Shown here: in pieces, positions 19,081 through 26,969 of the stretch
Position numbering within the stretch: the first letter of the stretch is position 1
How the letters are laid out: each line of letters begins with the position of its first letter
The notes under the pieces: model-generated
The model's input: the letters and a program-made list of their open reading frames with translations, nothing else
The model's database searches: none
What the model was told of the DNA's origin: nothing
Program-made: the position numbers and the translations under genes
Assembly: GCA_945861245.1 (NCBI GenBank)
Contig: CAMAUE010000050.1
Coordinates: 1 to 33,442 of the forward strand
From: Singulisphaera sp. GP187
Lineage (GTDB): Bacteria > Planctomycetota > Planctomycetia > Gemmatales > Gemmataceae
DNA: 33,442 nucleotides
Direction: 5' to 3'

Positions 19081-21336
19081 TCAATCCACAAACGCGAACT
19101 CGTTTGCCATTAGCAGTGCTTGCGTGTATCGCTCCCACGCCGACGGGCCCGCCGATTCGGTGAATTGCAGGCCGATGCGAATTTCCTCGGCATCGGCGGG
19201 TCGGCCGTAAATGATGCGGTGCAACCGTTGCACCTTCTCGGTTGGCTCCTTCACATTCACATCCTCGCGTTTGAGCAACACGCTTGTTTGTTGCTGAACG
19301 AACGGGTGGTTGAGCATGAACAGCGCCTGCTGCGGCACCGTCGTTTGGAATCGCATCGGGGCCGACGAGTCCGGGTTGGCGAAGTCGAACGTGCGAAACA
19401 CGCCCGGCAAGTTTTGGCGGTCGATGAAACCGTAGAGCGTGCGTCGCGTGGGCCACGGAGCTTTCGTGAGTTCCACGGGAGTACCGCCCAACCTGCGGTC
19501 GAGATTGCCAGCAACCGCGAGGAGCGAATCGCGCAGGGCCTCGAACTCGAGGCGTCGGCGATTGGCGCGGGCGAGCAGGCGATTGTCCGAGTCGATCTCC
19601 CGAGCCTTTGGATTTTCCGTGCTGGCGAGTTGATACGTCCTCGACGTGACGATCAGGCGATGCAGTTTCTTGATCGACCAGCCGTCTTCCATGAAACGCC
19701 AAGCGAGGTAATCGAGCAATTCAGGATGGCTGGGCGGATCGCTACGCAAGCCAAAATCGCTTGGCGTGGGTACGAGCGGAGAGCCGAAATGGTGCATCCA
19801 AACGCGGTTGACGAAGACGCGAGCCGTGAGCGGATTGTTCTTGTCGGCGATGGCACGGGCCAACTCCAAACGCCCGCTGCCGTCTTTGAACGGTGTCGCT
19901 TTGTCGGTCAAGATCGGCAGGAACTGCCGTGGCGCGATCGGCCCTGGGGAGTTCGGATTGCCTCGCAGGAGCACGCGAGCATCACCGGGGTTCGGGCGGT
20001 CGATAAGCACCATGCCTCGTGCGGGAGCGGCAGGCGAGTTCGCCTTGAAGCCATCGACCTTACGTTGCAGCGCTTGCAGTTCATCGCGGTTCTTGCGATT
20101 CTTCTCGCTCAGTTCCTTCTTGTACTTCGTCTCATAGTCCTTTACGGTTTTTTCGAGGTCCGCGAGAGACTTCTGAAACGCGACATACTCCTTGGTCTGT
20201 GTCGGCTCACCCAGCAGCGGCAAGTCCTTGGGCTCGATCGAACTGCTGAACACGCCGTACAGGCCGTAATAGTCGCGGGCCGAGATCGGGTCATACTTGT
20301 GATCGTGACAGCGAGCGCAGGTCACGGTCAGGCCGAGCATACCGCGGGTGACGACGTCGATGCGGTCGTCGATGATGTCGTGGGTATTGTTGAGGAATCG
20401 GCGGCCGAGCGTAAGGTAACCCATCGCCGCCTGGCTGCTCGCCGTCGCCTGTTTAATGGCGACGAGCCGATCGGCGGCGATTTGCTCAATAAGAAATTTA
20501 TCGTACGGCAAATCTTCGTTCAGTGATTTTACCACATAGTCCCGATACCCATAGGCATATGCGTATTTGCGTTCCTCCTGAAAGACATAACCCTTCGTGT
20601 CGGCATAGCGGGCGACATCGAGCCAGTGCCGCGCCCAGCGCTCGCCGTAGTGCGGACTGGCGAGTAAGCGATCGGCGGCGGTGAGCCAGGCTTGCGGATT
20701 GTTCGCGGCATCCTTCGTTAACGCCTCGATTTCCGCGAACGTTGGCGGCAGACCGGTGAGGTCGTAGGCGAGTCGCCGTAACAGCGTACGTGCGTCGGCC
20801 TGCGGATTCGGCGTCAGGCCCTTTGCTTCGAGTTTGGCGAGAATGAACGCATCGATCGGATTCGCCGTCCACTCGGCATTCTTGACCGTCGGAATCGCCG
20901 GCTTCGTCACCGGCAGAAACGCCCAGTGCTTGCGAGGATCGGCCTCCGCCGCCACTGTTTTGTTGCTCGGCCAAACCGCGCCGAGCTTGATCCACAACGC
21001 GATGTCGTCGATCGCCTTCGCCGACAACTTCGCTTTCGGCGCCGGCGGCATCTTGACCTCGCCCTCATGACGAATCACGCGCATGAGCAGGCTTTTCTCG
21101 GGATGCCCAGGCACGATCAACGGCTCGTCGCTTTTCTTGAATACCGCTTCCTTGCGGTCGAGTGCGATACCGCCCTTTTGCTTGTCCTTGTTATGGCACG
21201 AAAAGCAGTTCTCCGCGAGTACGGGCCGAACTCTGGTCTCGAAAAACTCGGCCAGCTTGGCCCTCTCCAGCGGTTGGGCTGAAAGCGAGGAGGTCAGCAG
21301 AAGGATTAACGCGCAGCAAAGCGGAAGATGTCGCAT
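19081..21336 (-). CDS. PSD1 and planctomycete cytochrome c domain protein (PSCyt1-DUF1549-DUF1553)
   Basis: The protein has 751 residues from the ATG at 21336, which is followed at once by a signal peptide ending near Leu-Ser-Ala-Gln. PSCyt1 follows, with the haem motif C44-F-S-C47-H48. DUF1549 covers about 145-350 and includes LTGLPPTFAEIE, ASPHYGERWARHWLDVARYADTKG at its core and the CARCHDHKYDPI motif, a second potential metal or haem site. A short charged coiled-coil joins it to DUF1553 (about 470-735), with NRVWMHHFG. It is an exported, probably periplasmic redox protein of unknown substrate, and the upstream partner of DUF1501. An alternative ATG at 21387 would place extra residues before the leader. 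Confidence 0.93.
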   Translation of the reverse strand: MRHLPLCCALILLLTSSLSAQPLERAKLAEFFETRVRPVLAENCFSCHNKDKQKGGIALDRKEAVFKKSDEPLIVPGHPEKSLLMRVIRHEGEVKMPPAPKAKLSAKAIDDIALWIKLGAVWPSNKTVAAEADPRKHWAFLPVTKPAIPTVKNAEWTANPIDAFILAKLEAKGLTPNPQADARTLLRRLAYDLTGLPPTFAEIEALTKDAANNPQAWLTAADRLLASPHYGERWARHWLDVARYADTKGYVFQEERKYAYAYGYRDYVVKSLNEDLPYDKFLIEQIAADRLVAIKQATASSQAAMGYLTLGRRFLNNTHDIIDDRIDVVTRGMLGLTVTCARCHDHKYDPISARDYYGLYGVFSSSIEPKDLPLLGEPTQTKEYVAFQKSLADLEKTVKDYETKYKKELSEKNRKNRDELQALQRKVDGFKANSPAAPARGMVLIDRPNPGDARVLLRGNPNSPGPIAPRQFLPILTDKATPFKDGSGRLELARAIADKNNPLTARVFVNRVWMHHFGSPLVPTPSDFGLRSDPPSHPELLDYLAWRFMEDGWSIKKLHRLIVTSRTYQLASTENPKAREIDSDNRLLARANRRRLEFEALRDSLLAVAGNLDRRLGGTPVELTKAPWPTRRTLYGFIDRQNLPGVFRTFDFANPDSSAPMRFQTTVPQQALFMLNHPFVQQQTSVLLKREDVNVKEPTEKVQRLHRIIYGRPADAEEIRIGLQFTESAGPSAWERYTQALLMANEFAFVD

Positions 21337-21394
21337 GAAGAACACACCAGCAGTTGGTTGATTCGGTTGGGAGAGAAGCAGTAGCACTCCGCGC

Positions 21395-21464
21395 GGCGAG
21401 CCTAGCCGCGTAAGCGGCAGGTTTGCGAGCGAGTCAACCTGCCGCTTACGCGGCTAGGCTCGCC
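21395..21464. repeat. type A' perfect inverted repeat
   Basis: Arms of 29 bp (21395-21423 and 21436-21464) are exact inverses around a 12-nt loop. The arm begins GGCGAGCCTAGCCGCGTAAG. It lies 59 bp upstream of the PSD1 start. A decayed copy lies upstream of the other PSD1 gene. Confidence 0.88.
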
Positions 21465-21511
21465 AATGCGTTCTCATTGACCAAGAGAGTATATTGTAAC
21501 AGCCGCGCATG

Positions 21512-21550
21512 AAAAAACCGAGTGGGAAGTGGCTTGCCTCCGACTCGGTT
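21512..21550 (-). terminator. intrinsic terminator of the four-helix membrane protein gene
   Basis: AACCGAGT (21516-21523) pairs with ACTCGGTT (21543-21550), and on the minus strand the stem runs into six T residues (complement of 21512-21517). It lies 23 bp past the stop codon of the gene at 21573. Confidence 0.75.
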
Positions 21551-21572
21551 CGATTCGCACGCTTCACGCTCG

Positions 21573-22439
21573 TTAATTGCCGGCGACCACTTCACGTGAA
21601 CGCAGCAGTTCTTCGATCTGGGCATGCTTGTAGCCGATGAAGAGCACGTTGTTCATGTGAATCTCGGTGGCGTTCGCGCCGGAGGTCTTGACGATCAGAT
21701 CGCCGGATCCAATGCCCAATATCCAATGGCGGAAGAGATCGCCGCGCTGTTTCATCGTCGTCATGCCGGTGGTGTCGTAGGTTGTTTCAGCGTCGCCAAT
21801 CGCTTGACGCATACGCAATTGGCCCGGCTCGAAGACCATGTAAATCTGGCGATCAAAAAGCAGGAACACAAATAGCCACAATACGAACAAAACCGACGAG
21901 ATCACGAAATACCCGGCCATATTGATGCGGATATCGAGGAATCTAAACCATTCAAAAATTATCGCCCACCATTCCATGATCGCGAAAATTATTGTAAAGA
22001 AGAGGATGAACAAGATCACGATGAACGACCATAGTCCGCGCAAGGGGATGTTCGTGATCACGATCACCAGCAACAAAATGGCCACGAAAACGACGCCGAC
22101 ATTCTTCGTCCTCGCGATATGAAGTCTAGGTTCGCGGTCCTTGCCAGCGTAGCCCTCCGGAAGAACCAACACATCACGCTTGGCCTCTTCTTTTTTCCCT
22201 TTTACTTCCACCCTGACCAATATGTCGGGTTGCGAATGTGTGCCATTGGGAACTACGGCTAGCAGCTCACCGAAAAACGAGATAATCGTCATAATGAATC
22301 CGATGACCCAGACCGGCCACCAGTAGAAGAGCGTGGAATGGCTCACGATCACGATCCTCCGCCGCTGCGGTAGCGCGGGTTGCGGTATCGGCGAAGCGGG
22401 TGGTGCGGGTGTCGCGGCAGGCGGGGTCGGGTCGGCCAT
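21573..22439 (-). CDS. four-helix membrane protein of unknown function with a C-terminal soluble domain
   Basis: The 288-residue protein starts with a Pro/Ala-rich cytoplasmic tail, then a helix at about 36-63, a soluble loop, three closely spaced helices (about 112-133, 134-164, 174-203) and a C-terminal domain of about 80 residues. The first loop contains LVRVEVKGKKEEAKRDVLVLPEG. The C-terminal domain (HWILGIGSGDLIVKTSG to the end) resembles the bacterial PH-like domains that follow membrane helices, but this is a weak match by eye. AAGG nine bases upstream supports the ATG. It is the last of three tandem minus-strand genes after a Rieske protein and a cytochrome, separated from the cytochrome by 146 bp. 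Confidence 0.7.
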   Translation of the reverse strand: MADPTPPAATPAPPASPIPQPALPQRRRIVIVSHSTLFYWWPVWVIGFIMTIISFFGELLAVVPNGTHSQPDILVRVEVKGKKEEAKRDVLVLPEGYAGKDREPRLHIARTKNVGVVFVAILLLVIVITNIPLRGLWSFIVILFILFFTIIFAIMEWWAIIFEWFRFLDIRINMAGYFVISSVLFVLWLFVFLLFDRQIYMVFEPGQLRMRQAIGDAETTYDTTGMTTMKQRGDLFRHWILGIGSGDLIVKTSGANATEIHMNNVLFIGYKHAQIEELLRSREVVAGN

Positions 22440-22585
22440 AGGTTTCAGCCTTTCGAGTTGTTGACATCGGTTCGTACAGAGATTGTACTAACGCCGACGC
22501 GATCTGGCGTCAAGCACGCCAAAAGGTTCTTCGCTTGCCAGGGAACGAGATTTTACGACATGTTCAAAATCCCCGCGCTTTGCGG

Positions 22586-23083
22586 TCACACCTTTCGCAC
22601 TGGCGGAGCGTCGGGGACTGGAAATGGCACGATTTCGACAGGCACGCGAAACGTCTGATGACAGCGATTGCAGCTGCCAGCGAGTTGCGACATGCCCATC
22701 TTCGCCTGCTCGATGTCTTTCTTCGCCAATTTTTGCGCCAACAACGTCGCCTGGGTTCGCATGTTCATGGCGTGCTCGAACCATGCGACCTGACCTTGCG
22801 TTTTCGGCGGCCGCATCATCAATAGGTTGGCCGTCTCCGCGATCAACAGCGCCTGGCCACGGGCGAACATCCAACTCTGGTCATCAATGGGGTTCTTGAG
22901 CAAATTGCGTTCCAGCCCGCGAAAGTTGGCGTGCGCCAGGCCTTCCATGAGTAGCTTGGTTTCCGCGATTGGTTCAAGTTTGGGTGTGATCTTGCCCTTG
23001 GGCAATTGCTGGGCCGACAATGGAAATGTGGCCATGATGCCGACGAAGAAGGCGATCGCTGTGAGTTGGATGCGCGAGATCAT
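22586..23083 (-). CDS. exported c-type cytochrome, cytochrome c'-like
   Basis: The 165-residue protein has a signal peptide (about 1-24, ending Leu-Ser-Ala-Gln) and an all-helical body with a single haem motif close to the C-terminus, C138-N-R-C141-H142. A C-terminal CXXCH after four helices is the layout of class II cytochromes c (cytochrome c'). Such proteins carry electrons or bind NO and CO in the periplasm. The ATG overlaps the TGA of the upstream Rieske gene as ATGA, and its Shine-Dalgarno GGAG lies within the Rieske coding sequence, so translation is probably coupled. The last 20 residues are Pro- and Val-rich. Confidence 0.85.
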   Translation of the reverse strand: MISRIQLTAIAFFVGIMATFPLSAQQLPKGKITPKLEPIAETKLLMEGLAHANFRGLERNLLKNPIDDQSWMFARGQALLIAETANLLMMRPPKTQGQVAWFEHAMNMRTQATLLAQKLAKKDIEQAKMGMSQLAGSCNRCHQTFRVPVEIVPFPVPDAPPVRKV

Positions 23084-23412
23084 GGTATTTTCTCCGCAGT
23101 GGGCTTGGTGAGTTGGATCTGCACATTAGAATCAACGACGCGAATGGCATAGCAACTGATCTTCACGCGCGGGTTGTCAACCCAGGTGCCATCGGTGACG
23201 CGAAAGCGCCAGGCGTGCCAGGGACAGGTGATAACGCCGTTGTCGAAATACCCGCCAGCCAGCGACGCGCCCATGTGCGGACACATGTCTTCGATGGCGT
23301 GCGGTTCGCCGTTGACGAGAAACAGGGCGATCATCTTCTTGCCGACGGCAACCGTTTTGCCCTCGCCTTCACGGAGTTCACTCAGTTTGCATACGGTTTG
23401 AAAGTCACTCAT
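23080..23412 (-). CDS. Rieske [2Fe-2S] ferredoxin-like protein
   Basis: From the ATG at 23412 (GAGGAAGG just upstream) the protein has 110 residues. The cluster ligands are C44-P-H46 and C63-P-W-H66, in CPHMGASLAGG and CPWHAWRF, the two Rieske boxes. There is no signal peptide or anchor, so it is a soluble cytoplasmic ferredoxin of the NirD/dioxygenase-ferredoxin size class. It is the first gene of a minus-strand pair and overlaps the cytochrome gene by 4 bp. No reductase or oxygenase subunit is adjacent. An earlier in-frame ATG at 23427 lacks a better ribosome site. Confidence 0.9.
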   Translation of the reverse strand: MSDFQTVCKLSELREGEGKTVAVGKKMIALFLVNGEPHAIEDMCPHMGASLAGGYFDNGVITCPWHAWRFRVTDGTWVDNPRVKISCYAIRVVDSNVQIQLTKPTAEKIP

Positions 23413-23544
23413 GCCTTCCTCGAACAAATGAATGAATTCTTCGTGAATGATCTGGTTCTTTTGGGACGAGTACCTTAATTCTACACAAAGAACGCAACCG
23501 GTGGGCGAACTTGCGTGTGCGGATCACATGGAGACAGGTTTGAA

Positions 23545-24093
23545 ATGCTCGAAATTGAACTGAAATACCGCGTCGCCGATTTTGCCGAGGCTCGTGCGAC
23601 ACTCAAGCTATGGCAGGCGAGGGTGCAGCCGACGATTGAGGAAGCCGACCATTACTTCAACGCACCGGATCGCGATTTTGCGAAGACGGACGAAGCGTTT
23701 CGCCTGCGCATCATTGGGTACGAGAACCGCATTACCTATAAAGGACCGAAACAAGGTGGCCTGGCCAAGACACGCACCGAGATCGAGATCGCCTTGGCAT
23801 CAGGCAATGTGACGGCCGAGGCGTTTCGGCAGCTGGTCCAGAACCTCGGCTATCGCCCGACAGCGGTTGTCAAGAAGCGTCGAACTGTTTCGCAACTGAC
23901 GCGAGGCGGCTTCGCGGTCGAGGTTTGTTTCGACGAGGTTGAAGCCCTCGGCCAATTCGTCGAGGTCGAGATCGTCGCGGACGCATCGCAACAAGGCGAG
24001 GCGGAGCGGGTGTTGATAGAAATCGCCGGCGAGTTGAATTTGCGCGAGGTCGAACGCCGATCGTACTTGCATATGGTGCTGGAACGGATTTAG
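23545..24093 (+). CDS. CYTH-domain protein, class IV adenylate cyclase-like
   Basis: The 182-residue protein begins with the CYTH signature ExExK as E3-I-E5-L-K7. Further matches are a DHYFNAP strand, FRLRI, ITYKGPK and EIEI, which line the triphosphate tunnel in this family, and a late FVEVEIV strand. CYTH enzymes bind triphosphates and two metal ions in a beta-barrel. The length and the DHYF motif point to the CyaB/thiamine-triphosphatase branch rather than inorganic triphosphatases with extra domains. Cyclase activity is not assured. The ATG at 23545 matches the family N-terminus; the frame extends upstream without a reasonable start. It is divergent from the Rieske gene. Confidence 0.85.
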   Translation: MLEIELKYRVADFAEARATLKLWQARVQPTIEEADHYFNAPDRDFAKTDEAFRLRIIGYENRITYKGPKQGGLAKTRTEIEIALASGNVTAEAFRQLVQNLGYRPTAVVKKRRTVSQLTRGGFAVEVCFDEVEALGQFVEVEIVADASQQGEAERVLIEIAGELNLREVERRSYLHMVLERI

Positions 24094-24250
24094 TGGTCAG
24101 TGGCTAGTGGTCAGTGGCTAGTGACCGTGGGTTTGTCGAGCGATGAATGTATGTTTGGTGTTGGCGATTTGTATTCGCCCTTCATCTTGGATCGCAAACC
24201 ACGGACAATGAACCACTGTCCCACACTTACCTACTAACCACTAACCACTA
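24091..24250. repeat. tandem and inverted TAGTGG-rich repeat between the CYTH gene and panC
   Basis: The left side (24091-24125) is about 2.4 tandem units of TAGTGGTCAGTGGC, and its first TAG is the stop codon of the CYTH gene. The right side (24231-24250) is an inverted version, CCTACTAACCACTAACCACT. Between them CCGTGGGTTTG and CAAACCACGG also pair, so the whole forms an imperfect palindrome. A short related piece lies at 16998-17020. Confidence 0.65.
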
Positions 24251-24269
24251 TTCTTCCTGGTCGGAGTCT

Positions 24270-25121
24270 ATGCCACCGCTTATTGCCACTACCATCCCTG
24301 ATTGCCGCGCCGCCATTCACACCGCGAAGTCTGCGGGCCAGCGTGTTGGCCTGGTGCCAACGATGGGCGCACTGCACGCCGGCCATCTCAGCCTGATCGA
24401 GCGTGCTCGCGCGGAGACCGGCTTCGTCGTCGTGTCGATCTTCGTCAATCCGACGCAATTCGGACCGAAGGAAGATCTCTCTCGCTATCCGAGGCCGTTC
24501 GAGCGGGATGCTGAGCTTTGCTCCCAAGCAGGCGTTGATCTCATCCTCAATCCGACGCCTGAAACAATGTATGGCTACGACTTCAAGACCTATGTCGAGG
24601 TTCACGATTTGCAAAACGTGCTATGCGGCGCATCCAGGCCAGGCCATTTTCGCGGCGTGGCGACGGTGGTGCTTAAGCTGTTCAACATCGTACAACCCAA
24701 TATCGCCTACTTTGGGCAGAAGGATGCACAGCAAGCCTTACTCTTGTCTCGCATGGTTCGCGACCTGAACGTGCCCGTGGAAATGGCGATCTGCCCGATC
24801 GTGCGTGAACCCGACGGATTGGCGATGAGTTCGCGCAACGTTTACCTGAGCATAGCGGAACGCGCGAGCTCACCGGTGATTTTCTGGGCGTTGACTCTGT
24901 TTCGTGATGCCGTTGTCGCCGGTGAACGCGATGTGGTTACGCTGGTTGCCCGGGCGACGGCCATGATCGCAGCCACACCGCACATGCGGATCGATTACAT
25001 CGCCGTCGTGGATTGCGACACGCTGACGCCGTTGACCTTGGTTCATGGGAATGTATTGGTGGCGCTCGCGGTGTTCGTTGGCGCGACGCGATTGATCGAC
25101 AATATCATGCTCGTCGTTTAG
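24270..25121 (+). CDS. panC: pantoate--beta-alanine ligase
   Basis: The 283-residue protein has the pantothenate synthetase signatures: PTMGALHAGH (30-39) containing the HIGH-like motif, VSIFVNPTQFGPKEDLSRYPR, the FRGVATVVLKLF pantoate site, YFGQKDAQQ and the KMSKS-like segment DGLAMSSRN. It condenses pantoate and beta-alanine with ATP to make pantothenate, the coenzyme A precursor, in the cytoplasm. The frame is open back to 24147, but that extension translates repeat DNA, and the start MPPLIATTIPDCRAA fits homologues. panB and panD are not in the window. Its stop codon lies inside a type B repeat arm. Confidence 0.96.
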   Translation: MPPLIATTIPDCRAAIHTAKSAGQRVGLVPTMGALHAGHLSLIERARAETGFVVVSIFVNPTQFGPKEDLSRYPRPFERDAELCSQAGVDLILNPTPETMYGYDFKTYVEVHDLQNVLCGASRPGHFRGVATVVLKLFNIVQPNIAYFGQKDAQQALLLSRMVRDLNVPVEMAICPIVREPDGLAMSSRNVYLSIAERASSPVIFWALTLFRDAVVAGERDVVTLVARATAMIAATPHMRIDYIAVVDCDTLTPLTLVHGNVLVALAVFVGATRLIDNIMLVV

Positions 25122-25223
25122 CCGTTTGCCTTTGGCGAACGCGGATTCTGGTGTAATCGAAATATTCGCGACGTTTGTCGAATGGATGCGCCCCCCGCGC
25201 TCGCCAAAAGCGAGCGGCTAAAC
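25116..25223. repeat. type B inverted repeat, second copy
   Basis: Arms at 25116-25144 and 25195-25223 match in inverted orientation with a few mismatches. The left arm contains the TAG stop of panC (25119-25121), and the right arm ends 13 bp before the mgtE start. Confidence 0.8.
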
Positions 25224-25236
25224 AAGGAAACGAAAA

Positions 25237-26874
25237 ATGGCTCACCCGCTGTTCACGCCGGAAATTAAATTCCTCCTTCAGGAAAACGACGACGCTGGCA
25301 TGAAGGCATTCTGCGAATCGCTGCATCCGGCGACGGTTGCCGAGGCGCTGGCGTGCGACCTGCCTGTCGATCAGGTTTGGCGGTTTCTCAAGCAGACAAC
25401 GATCCGTGTGCAAGCCACGGTCTTCGAATACTTCCCGATCGATTCCCAGGTGCAAATGGTCGAGGGCACGGGCCGCGAGCATATGGCCCAGCTTATCGGC
25501 GAGATGTCCCACGATGACCGCGTGGACCTGATGCGCAGGCTGATGCCGAAGGTCACCGAGAGCCTGCTGCGACTCGTCGACGAAGCGAACCGCCGCGACA
25601 TCGCCACTTTGGTGCGCCAAGAAGTGAACACCGCCGGCGCGTTGATGACGACCGACTACGCCTGGCTCCCGCCACACCTGACGGCATCGGAATCGCTGGA
25701 TCGATTGCGATTGCAAGCGCCGGAAACGGAGACGATCTACTACATCTTCGTACTCGACGAATCGCACCGCCTGATGGGCGTCGTCTCGCTGCGAGATTTG
25801 ATACTCGCGCCGCGACACATGCTCATCAAGGACATCATGGAAGACCAGGCAGTCTCATCCCACGCTTCCGATGATCGTGCATCCGTTGCGAAGACGATGG
25901 CCCAGTTCGACTTGATCGCCATCCCGGTGCTCGACGAGCACAACCGCATGGTCGGTATCATCACGCATGACGACGTGATCGACATCGTCGTTCAGGAAGC
26001 AACCGAAGACGCGCATCGCATGGGCGGCGTCGGGCCGATGGCGGAGAACTACCTCACCGCCAACTTTGTCACCGTTTGGCGCAAACGCGCGTTTTGGCTG
26101 TCATGCCTGTTCATCGCGGAGTTGTTTACGTTCACCGCGCTTGCCCACTTCGACGAGGCGATCAACAGCGTCGTCGTGCTGGCCCTTTTCGTACCGTTGT
26201 GCATCTCGACCGGTGGCAACTCGGGGTCCCAGGCTGCGACGCTTATCACACGCGCCATGGCGCTTGGCCAAGTCACGTTGCGCGACTGGTCCAAAGTGCT
26301 GCGCCATGAACTGGCAATGGGGCTTGTCCTTGGCCTGACCCTTGGCGTAATCGGTTTCATTCGCGGCAGCTTCACGCCCGAAGATGTTCGAGGCAATATG
26401 ACTAAACGCGATCATGAATTCTACATTCGTGTTCCAATCGGCGAGGCAAGTCGAGTGGAGAATATCGGCAAGGATCGTTTGGTATTTCCTACTGGCTGTG
26501 TTCAGGAATCAAAATTCGAAGGCGGCACGCAAATAATACTTCCCGCAGGCGCGGCCGTGAAGATCGAGGATTCCAAACCCGGCGAGAAAATGCACGGCGA
26601 CGATGGTAAAGGCGTGGCCTTCAAACTTTACCACATCCCGAAGGATAGTCAGCTACGCACCAAAGCCGTGAACCGCTGGTCCTTGGCCACCGTTATCGGC
26701 CTGGCCGTCGCCATCATCTGCTTGTGGGGTACTCTCGTCGGCTCGATGCTGCCGCTCATTTTCCGCCGCATCGGCGTCGATCCCGGCATCGCGTCGAGCC
26801 CGTTCGTGGCAACGTTTGTCGATGTCACAGGAATTGTGATTTACTTCACGATCGCGAGCGTTTATCTTCTATAA
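25237..26874 (+). CDS. mgtE: MgtE-family magnesium transporter with a large insertion in the membrane domain
   Basis: The 545-residue protein carries the MgtE N-terminal helical domain (about 20-130), a CBS pair (about 137-256) that senses Mg2+ in known members, and the membrane domain. STGGNSGSQAAT matches the conserved pore motif, and D529 in ATFVDVTG fits the Mg2+-binding aspartate of the last helix. Family members usually have about 450 residues. The excess is a hydrophilic segment at about 380-478, between two membrane helices, rich in beta-strand-like sequence and unlike known MgtE loops I can recall. It may form an extra domain at the membrane surface. AAGGA lies upstream of ATG. No Mg2+ riboswitch was seen. 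Confidence 0.93.
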   Translation: MAHPLFTPEIKFLLQENDDAGMKAFCESLHPATVAEALACDLPVDQVWRFLKQTTIRVQATVFEYFPIDSQVQMVEGTGREHMAQLIGEMSHDDRVDLMRRLMPKVTESLLRLVDEANRRDIATLVRQEVNTAGALMTTDYAWLPPHLTASESLDRLRLQAPETETIYYIFVLDESHRLMGVVSLRDLILAPRHMLIKDIMEDQAVSSHASDDRASVAKTMAQFDLIAIPVLDEHNRMVGIITHDDVIDIVVQEATEDAHRMGGVGPMAENYLTANFVTVWRKRAFWLSCLFIAELFTFTALAHFDEAINSVVVLALFVPLCISTGGNSGSQAATLITRAMALGQVTLRDWSKVLRHELAMGLVLGLTLGVIGFIRGSFTPEDVRGNMTKRDHEFYIRVPIGEASRVENIGKDRLVFPTGCVQESKFEGGTQIILPAGAAVKIEDSKPGEKMHGDDGKGVAFKLYHIPKDSQLRTKAVNRWSLATVIGLAVAIICLWGTLVGSMLPLIFRRIGVDPGIASSPFVATFVDVTGIVIYFTIASVYLL

Positions 26875-26898
26875 AAATGACGAATGGAATACCGTATT

Positions 26899-26939
26899 GG
26901 CGCTCGCGTAGGAGCTTTTGAACGCTAAGCCGCAAGCGG
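26899..26939. repeat. type C inverted repeat, decayed copy
   Basis: GGCGCTCGCGT (26899-26909) and CGCTAAGCCGCAAGCGG (26923-26939) match the inner left and full right arm of the intact copy at 15341-15399; the outer left arm has decayed. It ends 30 bp before the next start codon. Confidence 0.6.
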
Positions 26940-26969
26940 AATACAAGAATATCGAACGGGAGTCCCCGC

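Noticed and set aside
18926..19702. N-terminal extension of the DUF1501 frame
   Set aside because: The extension overlaps the upstream PSD1 gene and intergenic DNA, and the Tat signal begins right after the ATG at 18925.
19120..20526. 468-codon open frame on the + strand
   Set aside because: It lies wholly antisense to the PSD1 gene, whose haem motifs and domains are clear. The antisense translation is Arg-rich, without any recognisable domain.
25117..25236. Mg2+ riboswitch upstream of mgtE
   Set aside because: The 115-bp leader is taken up by a type B repeat and shows no M-box-like conserved elements.
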